From the NCBI GenBank assembly GCA_963805525.1, contig CAWDUT010000003.1, positions 54,287-118,286 of the forward strand: DNA of 64,000 nt, in the 5' to 3' direction. The notes beneath the pieces are model-generated. The model ran no database searches, had not been told where the DNA came from, and worked only from the letters and a program-made list of their open reading frames with translations. The position numbers were made by a program, and so were the translations under genes. Positions 8,781-18,799 of this stretch are shown here, piece by piece. The stretch's first letter is position 1. Every line of letters begins with the position of its first letter. This DNA comes from DASQFQ01 sp963805525 (GTDB lineage Bacteria; Actinomycetota; Thermoleophilia; Solirubrobacterales; Solirubrobacteraceae).

Positions 8781-9778
8781 GCAGCGTCGCGTTCGACCGC
8801 GTGAGCAAGCGCTTCGACAGCGTCGAGGCCGTGCGCGAGCTCACGCTCGAGGCCGCCGACGGCGAGTTCCTCGTCCTCGTCGGGCCGTCGGGCTCCGGCA
8901 AGACGACCGCGCTGCGGATGCTGGCCGGGCTCGAGTCGATCACCGAGGGCGAGATCCGCATCGGCGAGCGGGTGATCAACCGCGTCGCCCCGCGCGAGCG
9001 CGACATCGCGATGGTCTTCCAGGACTACGCGCTGTACCCGCAGATGACGGTCTACGACAACCTCGCGTTCGCGCTGCGGCGGCGCAAGGCGCCGAAGGAC
9101 GAGATCGATGCGCGGGTGCGCCGCGCGGCGGCGTCGATCGAGCTCGAGCCGCTGCTGGACCGCAAGCCGCGCCAGCTCTCCGGCGGCCAGCAGCAGCGCG
9201 TGGCGCTCGGCCGCGCGCTCGTGCGCGACCCGCAGGTCTTCCTGATGGACGAGCCGCTCTCGAACCTCGACGCCAAGCTGCGCGTGCAGACGCGCGGTGA
9301 GATCAAGAAGCTCCAGCAGGAGGTCGGTACGACCACCGTCTACGTCACCCACGACCAGGTCGAGGCGATGACGATGGGCGACCGCATCGCGGTGATGAAC
9401 GAGGGCCGGCTCGAGCAGGTCGGCACGCCCGCGGAGCTCTACGAGCAGCCGGTCAACACGTTCGTGGCCGGCTTCATCGGCTCGCCCGGGATGAGCTTCG
9501 TGCCGGCCGAGCGGCTCGGGCTCGAGCCCGCCGACGCGGTGATCGGCGTGCGGCCGGAGTTCGCGCGGCTGTGGCAGGACGGGATGGTCGGGCCGTTCCA
9601 AGGCGAGGTCGAGTACGTCGAGGCGCTGGGGCGCGAGACGTTCGTGGGCGTCGACGGGCTCGTGCTCCAGGTCGAGGGCCGCGCCGCCGCGCAGGTCGGC
9701 GACACGGTGCGCTACGGCCTGGTGCGCGACGGGCTGCGGCACTTCGATTCCCAGACCGGCACCGCGCTGGATCGGTAG
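8777..9778 (+). CDS. Sugar ABC transporter ATP-binding protein (MsmK/UgpC type)
   Basis: 333 residues from the ATG at 8777, which overlaps the permease stop. The nucleotide-binding domain shows Walker A GPSGSGKTT, the Q-loop FQDYALYPQMT, the signature LSGGQQQR, Walker B VFLMDEPLSNLD and the switch His in VTHDQ. After about residue 230 comes an MDR/TOBE-type regulatory domain. Having a dedicated ATPase within the operon is less common than sharing one, and suggests a self-contained import system for the GH4 substrate. Confidence 0.95.
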   Translation: MSSVAFDRVSKRFDSVEAVRELTLEAADGEFLVLVGPSGSGKTTALRMLAGLESITEGEIRIGERVINRVAPRERDIAMVFQDYALYPQMTVYDNLAFALRRRKAPKDEIDARVRRAAASIELEPLLDRKPRQLSGGQQQRVALGRALVRDPQVFLMDEPLSNLDAKLRVQTRGEIKKLQQEVGTTTVYVTHDQVEAMTMGDRIAVMNEGRLEQVGTPAELYEQPVNTFVAGFIGSPGMSFVPAERLGLEPADAVIGVRPEFARLWQDGMVGPFQGEVEYVEALGRETFVGVDGLVLQVEGRAAAQVGDTVRYGLVRDGLRHFDSQTGTALDR

Positions 9779-9790
9779 GGTCACGCGGCC

Positions 9791-10687
9791 GTGCTCAGAG
9801 TCGAACTCGCCGTCGCCACCCCCGCCTTCCTCGACATGACCTTCGTCGGGCTCGAGTCGCTGCCCGCGCCCGGCGAGGAGCGCTTCGCCGGCGAGTTGGT
9901 GCGCTCGCCCGGCGGCGGCGCGATCACCGCGGTGGCAGCCGCGCGGCTCGGGCTCGACACCGCACTGGTGGCGCCGGTCGGCGACGACCTCGGCGGCGAG
10001 TACGTCCGGCGCGAGATCGAGCGCGACGGCGTGGCGGCCGCCGGCTTCCGCACCAAGCGCACGCCGGAGACCGTGATCATGCCGGTCGGTGAGGAGCGCA
10101 CGATGGTCACCGTCGACCCCGGCATCCGCGCCCGCGCCAGCGACGTCGCGGCGCTCACGCCGGTGGCGATCGCGGCGAACCTCGACCAGCTCGACCTCGT
10201 CCCCAACGGCGTCCGCGCCTACCTGACCTGCGGCGACGACGACGCGCGCGCGTTCGCCGGCAAGCTGCCGCCCAAGAACGTCGGCGCGCGGGCGATCTTC
10301 CTCAACGCACAGGACGCGTGCGTGCTGACCGCCACCGACAGCGCCCAGGGCGCGGCGGAGGCGCTCGCCGGGTGGATCGAGACCGTCGTCGTGACCGTCG
10401 ACGCCCGCAGCGTGATCGCGATCGCCGGCGGCCAGGTGGTCGAGGTCCCGGACTACTCGCCCGGCCCGGTCGTGGACACCACCGGCGACCGCGACCTGCT
10501 GTGCGCGGCCTTCGCGTGGGCCGACCTGCGCGGCGCGCAGCCGCACGAGCGGATCGCGTGGGCGCAGCTCTACTCGCAGCTCGCGATGGGCGTGCCGACC
10601 GCGGTCGGCGGCGCCGTGAACGAGGAGCGCCTGCTCGAGGAAGGGGCGAAGCACGGGCTCGCCAGGCCCTCGCGTGCGCGCGGCTGA
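9791..10687 (+). CDS. PfkB-like kinase paralogue with altered active-site motifs
   Basis: 298 residues, clearly related to the kinase at 4836 along the full length. The substrate-side motif RSPGGGAITAVAAARLG is kept. The signature that should read DTTGAGD reads DTTGDRD (residues 229-235): the catalytic Asp235 is present, but the Ala-Gly of the anion hole is Asp-Arg. The ATP-side motif TLGPDGA of the paralogue is TVDARSV here. It therefore may bind ligand without normal kinase activity. It lies 12 bp after the ATPase gene and overlaps the acetyltransferase gene by 14 bp. Confidence 0.88.
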   Translation: MLRVELAVATPAFLDMTFVGLESLPAPGEERFAGELVRSPGGGAITAVAAARLGLDTALVAPVGDDLGGEYVRREIERDGVAAAGFRTKRTPETVIMPVGEERTMVTVDPGIRARASDVAALTPVAIAANLDQLDLVPNGVRAYLTCGDDDARAFAGKLPPKNVGARAIFLNAQDACVLTATDSAQGAAEALAGWIETVVVTVDARSVIAIAGGQVVEVPDYSPGPVVDTTGDRDLLCAAFAWADLRGAQPHERIAWAQLYSQLAMGVPTAVGGAVNEERLLEEGAKHGLARPSRARG

Positions 10688-11105
10688 GCCTGCCGACCAC
10701 GACGCGATGGCCGAGGTCTTCCTCGCCGCCGGCCGGGCCGCCTGGGGCTTCGCGGGCGAGGAGGCGCTGGCGGCGATGCGCGCGCCGTTCTTCGGGCGCG
10801 GCGAGCTGGTGGCGGAGGACGAGACGGGCGTGCTGGGCTTCGTGGCGCCGGTCGCCTGCGCGATCGACCTCCTCTACACCCACCCGCGCGCGTGGGGGAG
10901 CGGCGCCGGGCGCGCGTTGCTGGCGGCGGGCGAGGCGGCCTTGCGCGAGAGCGGCTGCACCTCCGCGACGCTGTGGACCGAGGAGCGCAACGAGCGCGCC
11001 CGCCGCGTCTACGAGGCGGCGGGCTGGCGGCCCGACGGACAGGTCAAGGAACGGGTGTGGAACGGCGCGCCGCTGACGGAGCTGCGCTACCGCAAAGCGC
11101 TCTGA
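10674..11105 (+). CDS. GNAT family N-acetyltransferase
   Basis: 143 residues, GTG start. The acetyl-CoA-binding loop is visible as RAWGSGAGRALLAAGEAAL and is followed by ATLWTEERNERARRVYEAAGW, the typical strand-helix pair at the end of the GNAT fold. The acceptor substrate cannot be inferred. It overlaps the end of the PfkB paralogue and the start of the EamA transporter gene, so it is the penultimate gene of this run. Confidence 0.85.
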   Translation: MRAAEPADHDAMAEVFLAAGRAAWGFAGEEALAAMRAPFFGRGELVAEDETGVLGFVAPVACAIDLLYTHPRAWGSGAGRALLAAGEAALRESGCTSATLWTEERNERARRVYEAAGWRPDGQVKERVWNGAPLTELRYRKAL

Positions 11106-11935
11106 ACCGCGCCGTCGGCCTCGTCCTCCTCGCCGCCATCTCCCCCCAGGTGGGGGCGGCGTTCGCGGTGAAGGTCTTCGACGAGCTCGGGCCGGCGGGC
11201 GCGGCGTTCGGCCGCCTGGCGTTCGCCGCGGTGATCCTCGTCGCGCTGTGGCGGCCGCGGATCAAAGACCAGCCGATCGGCGTCGCGATCGTGTTCGGGC
11301 TCGCGCTCGGCGCGATGAACCTGTGCATCTACGAGGCGATGGACCGCATCCCGCTGGGCGTCGCGGTGACGTTCGAGGTCTGCGGCCCGCTCGGCCTCGC
11401 CGTCGTCCTCTCGCGGCGGCCGCTCGACCTGGTGTGGGTGGCGTGCGCGGCGCTCGGGATCCTCCTGCTCGCCGACGACTCGGGCGGGTCGCTCGACCCG
11501 GTCGGGGTCGCGTTCGCGCTCGCCGCCGGCGCGCTGTGGGCGGCGTACATCGTGCTTTCCCAGCGCACCGGCGCGGTCTTCCCCGGCGGCAGCGGGCTCG
11601 CCATCGCGATGGTGGCGGGGGCGGTGCTCGTCGCGCCGTTCGGGATCGCCGACGCCGGCGCCGACCTCCTGCAGCCGGAGCTGTTCGGCGTGCTGATCGC
11701 GGTCGCGATCGCCTCGTCGGTGTTGCCCTACTCGCTCGAGATCGAGGCGCTGCGCACGCTGCCGCAGCGCGTGTTCGGCGTGCTGATGTCGGTCGAGCCC
11801 GCGATTGCCGCGCTGGCCGGCCTCGTCGTGCTCGGGCAGGATCTCGCGCTGCGCGACTGGATCGCGATCTCGCTGGTGGTGATCGCCAGCGCCGGCGCGT
11901 CTACCCTCGCGCAGGAAGCGCCAGTGCCCGGTTGA
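11057..11935 (+). CDS. EamA/DMT family transporter (RhtA-like)
   Basis: A ten-helix drug/metabolite transporter with two EamA repeats; members export amino acids or other small metabolites. Hydrophobic segments run from VGLVLLAAISPQVGAAFAV to WIAISLVVIASAGAST. The start is uncertain. A GTG at 11057 has AAGGA about seven bases upstream and overlaps the acetyltransferase gene by 49 bp. A CTG at 11102 overlapping the acetyltransferase stop would give LNRAVGLVL as the N-terminus. The downstream end overlaps the convergent azoreductase remnant by 35 bp. Confidence 0.85.
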   Translation: MERRAADGAALPQSALNRAVGLVLLAAISPQVGAAFAVKVFDELGPAGAAFGRLAFAAVILVALWRPRIKDQPIGVAIVFGLALGAMNLCIYEAMDRIPLGVAVTFEVCGPLGLAVVLSRRPLDLVWVACAALGILLLADDSGGSLDPVGVAFALAAGALWAAYIVLSQRTGAVFPGGSGLAIAMVAGAVLVAPFGIADAGADLLQPELFGVLIAVAIASSVLPYSLEIEALRTLPQRVFGVLMSVEPAIAALAGLVVLGQDLALRDWIAISLVVIASAGASTLAQEAPVPG

Positions 11936-12434
11936 CCCGGCCGGCGAGCGTGCGTCCGTGCTCGCCTGCCTGCTCGTCCGCGGCGGCACGCAGCTCGCGC
12001 GCGAGGTCGGCGAACTCGTCGAGCGCCGGGTTGGTGCCGACGAGCGTGAAATCGGCCTCGACGACGAGCAGGTCGAGCTGCCAGACGTCCTGGAGGATGC
12101 GGCGCATCCACGGCGTCGCGTGGTCCCAGCCCTCGCGGGGCGTGCCGGCCGCGTAATAGCCGCCGTGGACGGTCGCGAGCACGGCCGGGGTGCCGGCGGT
12201 CGCGGGGGTCACGCCGGCTCCCATCCGGGGGTCGGTGACGACGAGGTCGACCCAGGTCTTGAAGTGCTGGGAGACGCCGAAGTTGTAGAGCGGGACGGCG
12301 AAGATCATCGCGTCGGCGGCGGCCAGCTCATCGACGAGCGTGGTCGCCAGCTCGACGCCGTCAGGCTCCTGCGACAGCGACGCGGCCCACGCGCCGGACG
12401 GCAGCGGGTCGATGCCGACCTCGCGGTTGATCAC
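11901..12434 (-). pseudogene. FMN-dependent NADH-azoreductase, 5' end missing
   Basis: The readable protein (177 codons from GTG 12434) begins at VINREVGIDPLP, which in azoreductases lies about 30 residues into the protein. The first beta strand and the FMN-phosphate loop are absent. The rest is normal: the PLYNFGVSQHFKTWVDLV segment, the VHGGYY loop and the C-terminal helix. The frame upstream of 12434 stays open but has no family similarity. The divergent TetR gene is also cut short within about 12 bp of this point, so one deletion seems to have removed both starts and the shared promoter. A shortened product could still be made, but it would lack part of the flavin site. Confidence 0.65.
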
Positions 12435-12445
12435 CGGCTGACCAG

Positions 12446-12982
12446 GATGCGGCCCAGCGGCTGCTGACCGAGCACGGGGTCGAGGCGCTGACGATGCAGG
12501 CGGTCGCGTCCGAGGCCGGCGTCGGCAAGGGCACGGTGTTCCACCGCTTCGGCGACCGCGACGGTCTCACCGGCGCGCTCATCGACGAGTACATGCGCGC
12601 GTTCCAGGACGAGTTCTTGCGCGGCTCACCGCCGCTGGGCCCGGGGGCGCCGCCCCAGGAGCGCCTCGAGGCCTTCTTCGCCGAGCTCGTCCGCCTCCAG
12701 GTCGACCACCTCGAGCTCGCCCTTGCCGCCGAGCGCGCGGTCACCCGCGAGACGCCACCCGTCTACGGGGCACTCGTGATCCACGTCGCGACGCTGATCG
12801 GGGGGATCGACCCGACGCTCGACGCCGGGCTGCTGAGCGCCTATCTGCTCAGCGCGATCGCGCCACCGGTGCTCGACCGGCTGCATTCCGCGGCCGGGGT
12901 CGAGGTCCCGGCCCTGCAGCAATCCGTGATCCAGCTGATCCGGGGGATCACGGGCCCCACAGCCTCTCCTCCGACGGCGTAG
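12446..12982 (+). pseudogene. TetR family regulator, 5' end missing
   Basis: TetR similarity begins abruptly at Asp (12446) in DAAQRLLTEHGVEALTMQAV and continues through the helix-turn-helix VGKGTVFHRFGDRDGL and a normal ligand-binding part. The preceding residues that usually hold the start and the Arg-x-x-Ile-Leu of helix 1 are missing. No ATG, GTG or TTG precedes it in frame after the stop at 12428; the first ATG is 12494, inside the DNA-binding domain. TetR genes divergent from azoreductases usually repress them, so loss of both starts and the operator region would end that circuit. Confidence 0.65.
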
Positions 12983-13724
12983 AGTCGCGCGGTGGAGCCC
13001 AACCCGCGTGTGCCGGACTTCTTGCGCGCGGTCACCTGGGTCGAATGCGGGGTCGTCGCCTCCGCTGCGCTGCTCCTCCTCACGATGCCGAAGCGGGGCG
13101 GCCAGGACATCTGGGCGTGGATCACGCCGCCGCTCAACGCCCGCTACGTCGGCGTGATCTACCTCACCGCGCTCTTCGCGCTGCTCGTCTTCGCGGTCCA
13201 CGGGCGATGGAACCCGGGCCGGCTCGTCCTGTGGGAGATCTTCGTCTTCACCACGGCGATCATGGTCGTGATGCTCGCCTACGCCGGGCGCTTCGAATGG
13301 GCGCGCGTCGCCACCTGGGTGTTCTGGCCGCTCTACCTGTTCCTGCCGGTGAACTCCGCCGTGTTCCTGTGGCGGCTGCGGGACTGGCAGCCGCCGCAGC
13401 CGCTGATCCACTTCCGCGGCGCGCTGACTGTGCTCGCGCTGCTGCTCGGCGGCTATGGCCTCGCCCTGCTGGCGATCCCGGAGCGGGCGACCGACTTCTG
13501 GCCGTGGCCGGTCGACGCCTTCCACGCCCGCATCTACGCCGCCACCTACCTGACCCCGGCCGCGGGCGCCTGGGTGCTGCGCGGCGGCGCCACCCCCGAG
13601 GAGCTGCGGACGCTCGGGATCACGCTCATCATCTTCGGGGTCGCGGCTCTGATCGCCGTGCCGATCAACGCGACGTTCTTCGTCATCAACGTCGCGCCGA
13701 TCCTGGCCGGCGCCGCGCTGCTCG

Positions 13725-14788
<1,064 letters not shown>

Positions 14789-14792
<4 letters not shown>

Positions 14793-15613
14793 GCGCCCTC
14801 CTGCCCCAGCAGCACGCCGAGCCCGCTCTCCTTGCGCCCGATCAGCCGCGGCAGCAGCACCGCCAGGCCGATGCAGAACACCGAGATCGCCAGCATCAGC
14901 GTGCCGATCGCGTTGATCGTCGGCGTGACCCCGAAGCGGATCGCCGACCAGATCCGCACCGGCAGCGGTTGCGGCGACTCGCCCGTAGTGAAGAACGAGA
15001 GCACGAAGTCGTCGAACGACAGCGCGAAGGTCAGCAGCGCGCTCGCCAGGATCGCCGGCCACAGCGCCGGCAGCACCACGAGCCACACGGTCTGGATGCG
15101 CGAGGCGCCGAGGTCCATCGCCGCCTGCTCGACCTCCGGGTGCAGCGCCGCGAGCCGCGCCCGCACCACCACCGTGACGTAGGAGATCGAGAACGTGATG
15201 TGGGCGAGCATGATCGTCACCAGCGACAGCCGCAGCCCGAGCTGGGTGAACAGCAGCAGCGCCGACACGCCGGCCACGATCTCCGGCGTCACCAAGGGGA
15301 TCAGCATCAGGATGTTGGCGCCGCCGACCCAGCGCGTCCGCGCTCGCACGAGCCCGAACGCGAGCAGCGTCCCGAGGAAGGTGCCGACCAGCATCGTCAC
15401 GGTCGCGATCTCGATGCTCGCGCGCAGCGAGCCGGTCAGCGACTCGTTCTCGAAGAAGCGCTGGTACCACTCGAACGAGAAGCCCGTGAAGCGCTGCAGC
15501 GAGCGCTGGTTGTTGAACGAGAAGACGACGACCAGCAGGATCGGCAGGAACATGAACACGTAGAAGAGCGCCGTGTAGACGCGCAGGAAGCGCGGCTTGT
15601 CGAAGTCGTTCAC
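14789..15613 (-). CDS. potC: Polyamine-type ABC transporter permease (PotC-like)
   Basis: 274 residues from GTG 15613. Six membrane segments begin with VYTALFYVFMFLPILLVVVFSF, and the EAA loop reads QAAMDLGASRIQTVWLVVLP. The motif FNNQRSLQRFTGFSFEWYQ after helix 1 is characteristic of PotC-type subunits. It overlaps the PotB-like gene upstream and the ATPase gene downstream by 4 bp each. Confidence 0.92.
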
Positions 15614-16461
15614 GCCACCACCGCCTCGCGCGCGGCCCGCGCCGCCGAGCGCAGGTAGAAGATCATCCACACCATCAGGAACAGCATCATCAGCGTGGTG
15701 AGCGCGGCCCCGAACGGCCAGTTCTCCGCCCCGAAGAACTGCTGCTGGATCAGGTTCCCGATCATGTAGGTGTTCGGCCCGCCGAGCAGCTGCGCGCTCA
15801 CGAAGTCGCCGACCGCGGGCAGGAACACGAGCACGGTGCCGGCCAGCACGCCCTGGAACGTCGTCGGCCACGTCACGTGCCAGAACGTCTGCCACCCCGA
15901 GCCGTAGAGGTCCTTGCCGGCCTCGATCACCGCCGGGTCCATGCGGTCGAGCGCCGCGTAGATCGGCAGGATCATGAACGCGAGGTAGCCGTAGACGAGG
16001 CCGCCGATCACCGCCCACGGGGTGTTGAGGAACGCGATCGGCTCGTTGCGGATCCCGGTGTCGTTGAGCAGGCCGTTGAGGATCCCCTCGTCGGACAGGA
16101 TCGCCACCCACGCGTACGTGCGCACGAGGTAGTTGACGAAGAACGGCAGCACCACGAGCGCGATCAGGAGGTTCTTGCGCCGCCCGCCGAAGCGGGCGAT
16201 GTAGTACGCGACCGGGTAGCCGAGCAGCAGGCACAGCAGGTCCGTGGCCAGCGCGTACCCGACCGAGCGCAGCAGCACGGGCGCGAACAGCGGGTTGAAC
16301 GCGTGCGAGTAGTTCGCCGGGTTCCAGCCGTAGACCGCGCCGCCGAGCTCGTCGACGGTGCCGAGCGAGATCGCCAGGACGATCGCCAGCGGCACCGCGA
16401 AGAACAGCAGCAGCCAGAGGCCCCCGGGGATCAGGAACCGCGCGGCGAAGCGGTCGCCCAC
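15610..16461 (-). CDS. potB: Polyamine-type ABC transporter permease (PotB-like)
   Basis: 283 residues with six membrane segments. It starts FLIPGGLWLLLFFAVPLAIVLAIS, has the periplasmic YSHAFNP segment and a cytoplasmic EAA loop EAGKDLYGSGWQTFWHVTWP. It forms the channel with the PotC-like partner. Only one base separates it from the binding-protein gene. Confidence 0.92.
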   Translation of the reverse strand: MGDRFAARFLIPGGLWLLLFFAVPLAIVLAISLGTVDELGGAVYGWNPANYSHAFNPLFAPVLLRSVGYALATDLLCLLLGYPVAYYIARFGGRRKNLLIALVVLPFFVNYLVRTYAWVAILSDEGILNGLLNDTGIRNEPIAFLNTPWAVIGGLVYGYLAFMILPIYAALDRMDPAVIEAGKDLYGSGWQTFWHVTWPTTFQGVLAGTVLVFLPAVGDFVSAQLLGGPNTYMIGNLIQQQFFGAENWPFGAALTTLMMLFLMVWMIFYLRSAARAAREAVVA

Positions 16462-16462
16462 C

Positions 16463-17590
16463 TCAGCCGGCCTTGATCTCCGTCCAGGCCTGGTCCCACC
16501 TGGCGCGGCCGGCGGCGCCGAGGCTCGCGTACTGCTGCCCGTTGGTGAGGTCCTCGACGGTCACGTCGATCGCCGGATCGTCCTTGACCAGGTTCGCGAA
16601 CGTCTCGTCCGGGCCCTTGTACGGCATCGGGTAGCCCATGTACTCGATGTTCGCCGACGCGTTCTCCGGCTCGAGCAGGAAGTTGATGAACGTCAGCGCG
16701 GTGCCCGGGTGCTGCGCGTTGGCGGGGATCGCGAAGCAGTCGGTGCCGACCGGCAGCCCTTCCTTGCACTTCTGGAACGAGTAGTTCTCCGGCTTCTTGA
16801 CCTGGTTGCGGACGTTGACGACGTCGCCGTTCCAGCCGTGGTGGATCCACGCGTTGCCGGAGACGACGTTCTGGATGTCGTCGGTGGAGTAGCCGCGCAG
16901 CTTGGGCTTGAGGTCGAGCGCCCACTGCTTGGCCTTCTCGACCGCGTCGGGATCGGTGTCGTTGAGCTTGTTGCCGTTGACGAGGTTGCCCGCCCCGATG
17001 ACCTCTTGGAAGTCGTCGAGCATGTAGACCTTCTTCTGCGCCTCCGGGAGGCCGAGGTCGTTCCACGAGCCGGTGAGCTGCAGCTTGTCCTTGCGGTAGA
17101 TGAGGCCGCTCGCGTACATCGCGTAGGGCACCGAGCGGTCGGCGGCCGGGTCGTACCAGGGCTTGGCGAAGTAGTCGTAGACGGAGGCCGCGTTGGGGAT
17201 CTGCTCCTTGTCGATCTTGAGCAGCTGGTTGGCCTTCCGCAGGCGATCGACCCACTCGGCCCCCGGGAAGATCAGGTCGTAGCGGTTGCCTGACCGCAGC
17301 TTGGCCATCATGCCCTGCATCGAGTCGAAGTTGGACTCGCGCACCTTCACGCCGAACTGCTTCTCGAACTTCTTGAACAGCTTCGGCTCGAGGTACTCCG
17401 ACCAGTTGAAGTAGACGAGGTCGCCGTCCGGCTCGGCCTTGACCAGCTTCTCGGTCTGCTTCTTGTTGACCTTCGCGGGCTCGTTGCCGACCCCGCAGCC
17501 GGCGAGCCCGAGCCCGAGCGCGAGGCCCGCCCCGCCCCGCAACAGCTCGCGCCGCCGCAGCGGCCCCTCGAACATCCAGTCAGCCCCCAT
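16463..17590 (-). CDS. potD: Polyamine-type ABC transporter substrate-binding lipoprotein
   Basis: 375 residues. The N-terminus has a twin-arginine-like RRRELLRGG followed by a hydrophobic stretch and the lipobox GLAGC, so it is probably exported (perhaps by Tat) and lipid-anchored. The mature part follows the PotD/PotF fold: LVYFNWSEYLEPKLFKKFEKQ at the start, YDLIFPGAEWVDRL, and GNAWIHHGWNGDVVNV in the hinge region. It is the first gene of the transporter run and overlaps the end of the TetR gene at 17580 by 11 bp, so regulator and transporter may share a transcript. Confidence 0.93.
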   Translation of the reverse strand: MGADWMFEGPLRRRELLRGGAGLALGLGLAGCGVGNEPAKVNKKQTEKLVKAEPDGDLVYFNWSEYLEPKLFKKFEKQFGVKVRESNFDSMQGMMAKLRSGNRYDLIFPGAEWVDRLRKANQLLKIDKEQIPNAASVYDYFAKPWYDPAADRSVPYAMYASGLIYRKDKLQLTGSWNDLGLPEAQKKVYMLDDFQEVIGAGNLVNGNKLNDTDPDAVEKAKQWALDLKPKLRGYSTDDIQNVVSGNAWIHHGWNGDVVNVRNQVKKPENYSFQKCKEGLPVGTDCFAIPANAQHPGTALTFINFLLEPENASANIEYMGYPMPYKGPDETFANLVKDDPAIDVTVEDLTNGQQYASLGAAGRARWDQAWTEIKAG

Positions 17591-18188
17591 CAGTGACTCC
17601 TTCCAGTCCCAGGCGCTCCTCCACGAGCGCCATGCAGTGCCCCTTCACCAGCGCCGGCGTCACCGCCGGGTCCCGCAGCGCGAGCTGGATCGCGAACCCG
17701 TCCATCAGCGCGCCGAGCGTGAGCGCGAACGCATCCGGATCCTCGTCGCCGAACTCCCCCGCCGTCTGGCCCTCGCGCACGACATCCGCGATCGCCGCCC
17801 GCCAGCGCGCGTCGAACTGCGCGCGCGTCGCGTTGACGGCCGGGTCGCGCAGCGCGCGCACCCACAGCTCCATCCACAACACGGTCTCGCTGTCGCCCTC
17901 GGCCGGCCACAGCTCGACGAGCCGCTCGAGCCGCTCCCGCGCGGTGGCGAGCTCGGCGAGCCGGTCGCTGAGCTCGGCGTAGAAGCGGTCGTCGGAGAAC
18001 GCGAGCGCCTCGGTCAGCAGCTCGTCCTTGGTGGCGAACCAGTAGAGGACGCCCGGGGCGGAGGTGCCGGCGCGCTCGGCGACGTCGGCGATCCGCGTGC
18101 CGATCACGCCGCGCTCGGCGATCACCGCGGCGGCGGCAGTGAGGATGGCGGGGCGACGGACATGCCCGGTCGTCGGGCGTGGGCTCAT
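17580..18188 (-). CDS. TetR family transcriptional regulator
   Basis: 202 residues. The N-terminal helix-turn-helix domain is typical: RRPAILTAAAAVIAERGVIG, then TRIADVAERAGTSAPGVLYWFATKDELL. The C-terminal half resembles the group with TetR_C_6-type ligand domains (VLWMELWVRALRDPAV). It is related to the next TetR at 18212 in this C-terminal segment. Its place just upstream of the transporter genes suggests control of the PotABCD-type operon; this is inference. Confidence 0.9.
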   Translation of the reverse strand: MSPRPTTGHVRRPAILTAAAAVIAERGVIGTRIADVAERAGTSAPGVLYWFATKDELLTEALAFSDDRFYAELSDRLAELATARERLERLVELWPAEGDSETVLWMELWVRALRDPAVNATRAQFDARWRAAIADVVREGQTAGEFGDEDPDAFALTLGALMDGFAIQLALRDPAVTPALVKGHCMALVEERLGLEGVTDGG

Positions 18189-18211
18189 CGCAGAGTTATC
18201 CGAACGGCGAT

Positions 18212-18799
18212 TCAGTGAACGTAACCGGATGCGGCCTCGTCGCGCAAGCCCAGGTCACCCGCGAGTGCGTGCCAGACCTCGGCGCGGGCTCGCTCGAGCG
18301 GCATCTCGGGGTCGCCGAGCAGCGCGCGCAGGCCGAGCCCGTCGATCAGCGCGAGCGTGCGGTCGGCGATCGGGCCGGCGTCGGCGACGCCGAACTCGCC
18401 CTCCTCGATCGCGGTCACGAACCACGCCTTCATGCGCGCGTAAAGCTTCGCGGCGGTCGGGCGCAGCTCCGGGTGGCGGACGGCGCGCAGCCACAGCTCG
18501 ACCCACAGCACCCAGTCGCGCTCGAGCTCGCCGGGCAGCGGCAGGCACTGGTCGATCATCGCCTTCAGCCGCGTGACCGGATCCCCGGCGAACTCGGGCA
18601 CGTCGCCGGCCGACACATAGGAGTGCTCGAGCGCCTCGGCGAGCAGGGCCTCGCGGGTGGCGAAGTGGTAGTGGACGAGCGCGGTCGAGACCCGCGCGTC
18701 CATCGCGATGCGGGCGATCCGCACCGCGTCGATCCCGTCGCTCGCGATCCGCAGGACCGCCGCGTCGAGGATCCGCTCGCGCGCGGACCGGTCGGTCAT
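18212..18799 (-). CDS. TetR family transcriptional regulator
   Basis: 195 residues from ATG 18799, which overlaps the stop of the Rieske oxygenase gene. Helix-turn-helix: RERILDAAVLRIASDGIDAV then VSTALVHYHFATREALLAEAL. The ligand-binding half has VLWVELWLRAVRHPEL, matching the neighbouring TetR at 17580, so the two are paralogues. Coupling to the oxygenase gene suggests it senses a substrate of that pathway. Confidence 0.9.
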   Translation of the reverse strand: MTDRSARERILDAAVLRIASDGIDAVRIARIAMDARVSTALVHYHFATREALLAEALEHSYVSAGDVPEFAGDPVTRLKAMIDQCLPLPGELERDWVLWVELWLRAVRHPELRPTAAKLYARMKAWFVTAIEEGEFGVADAGPIADRTLALIDGLGLRALLGDPEMPLERARAEVWHALAGDLGLRDEAASGYVH

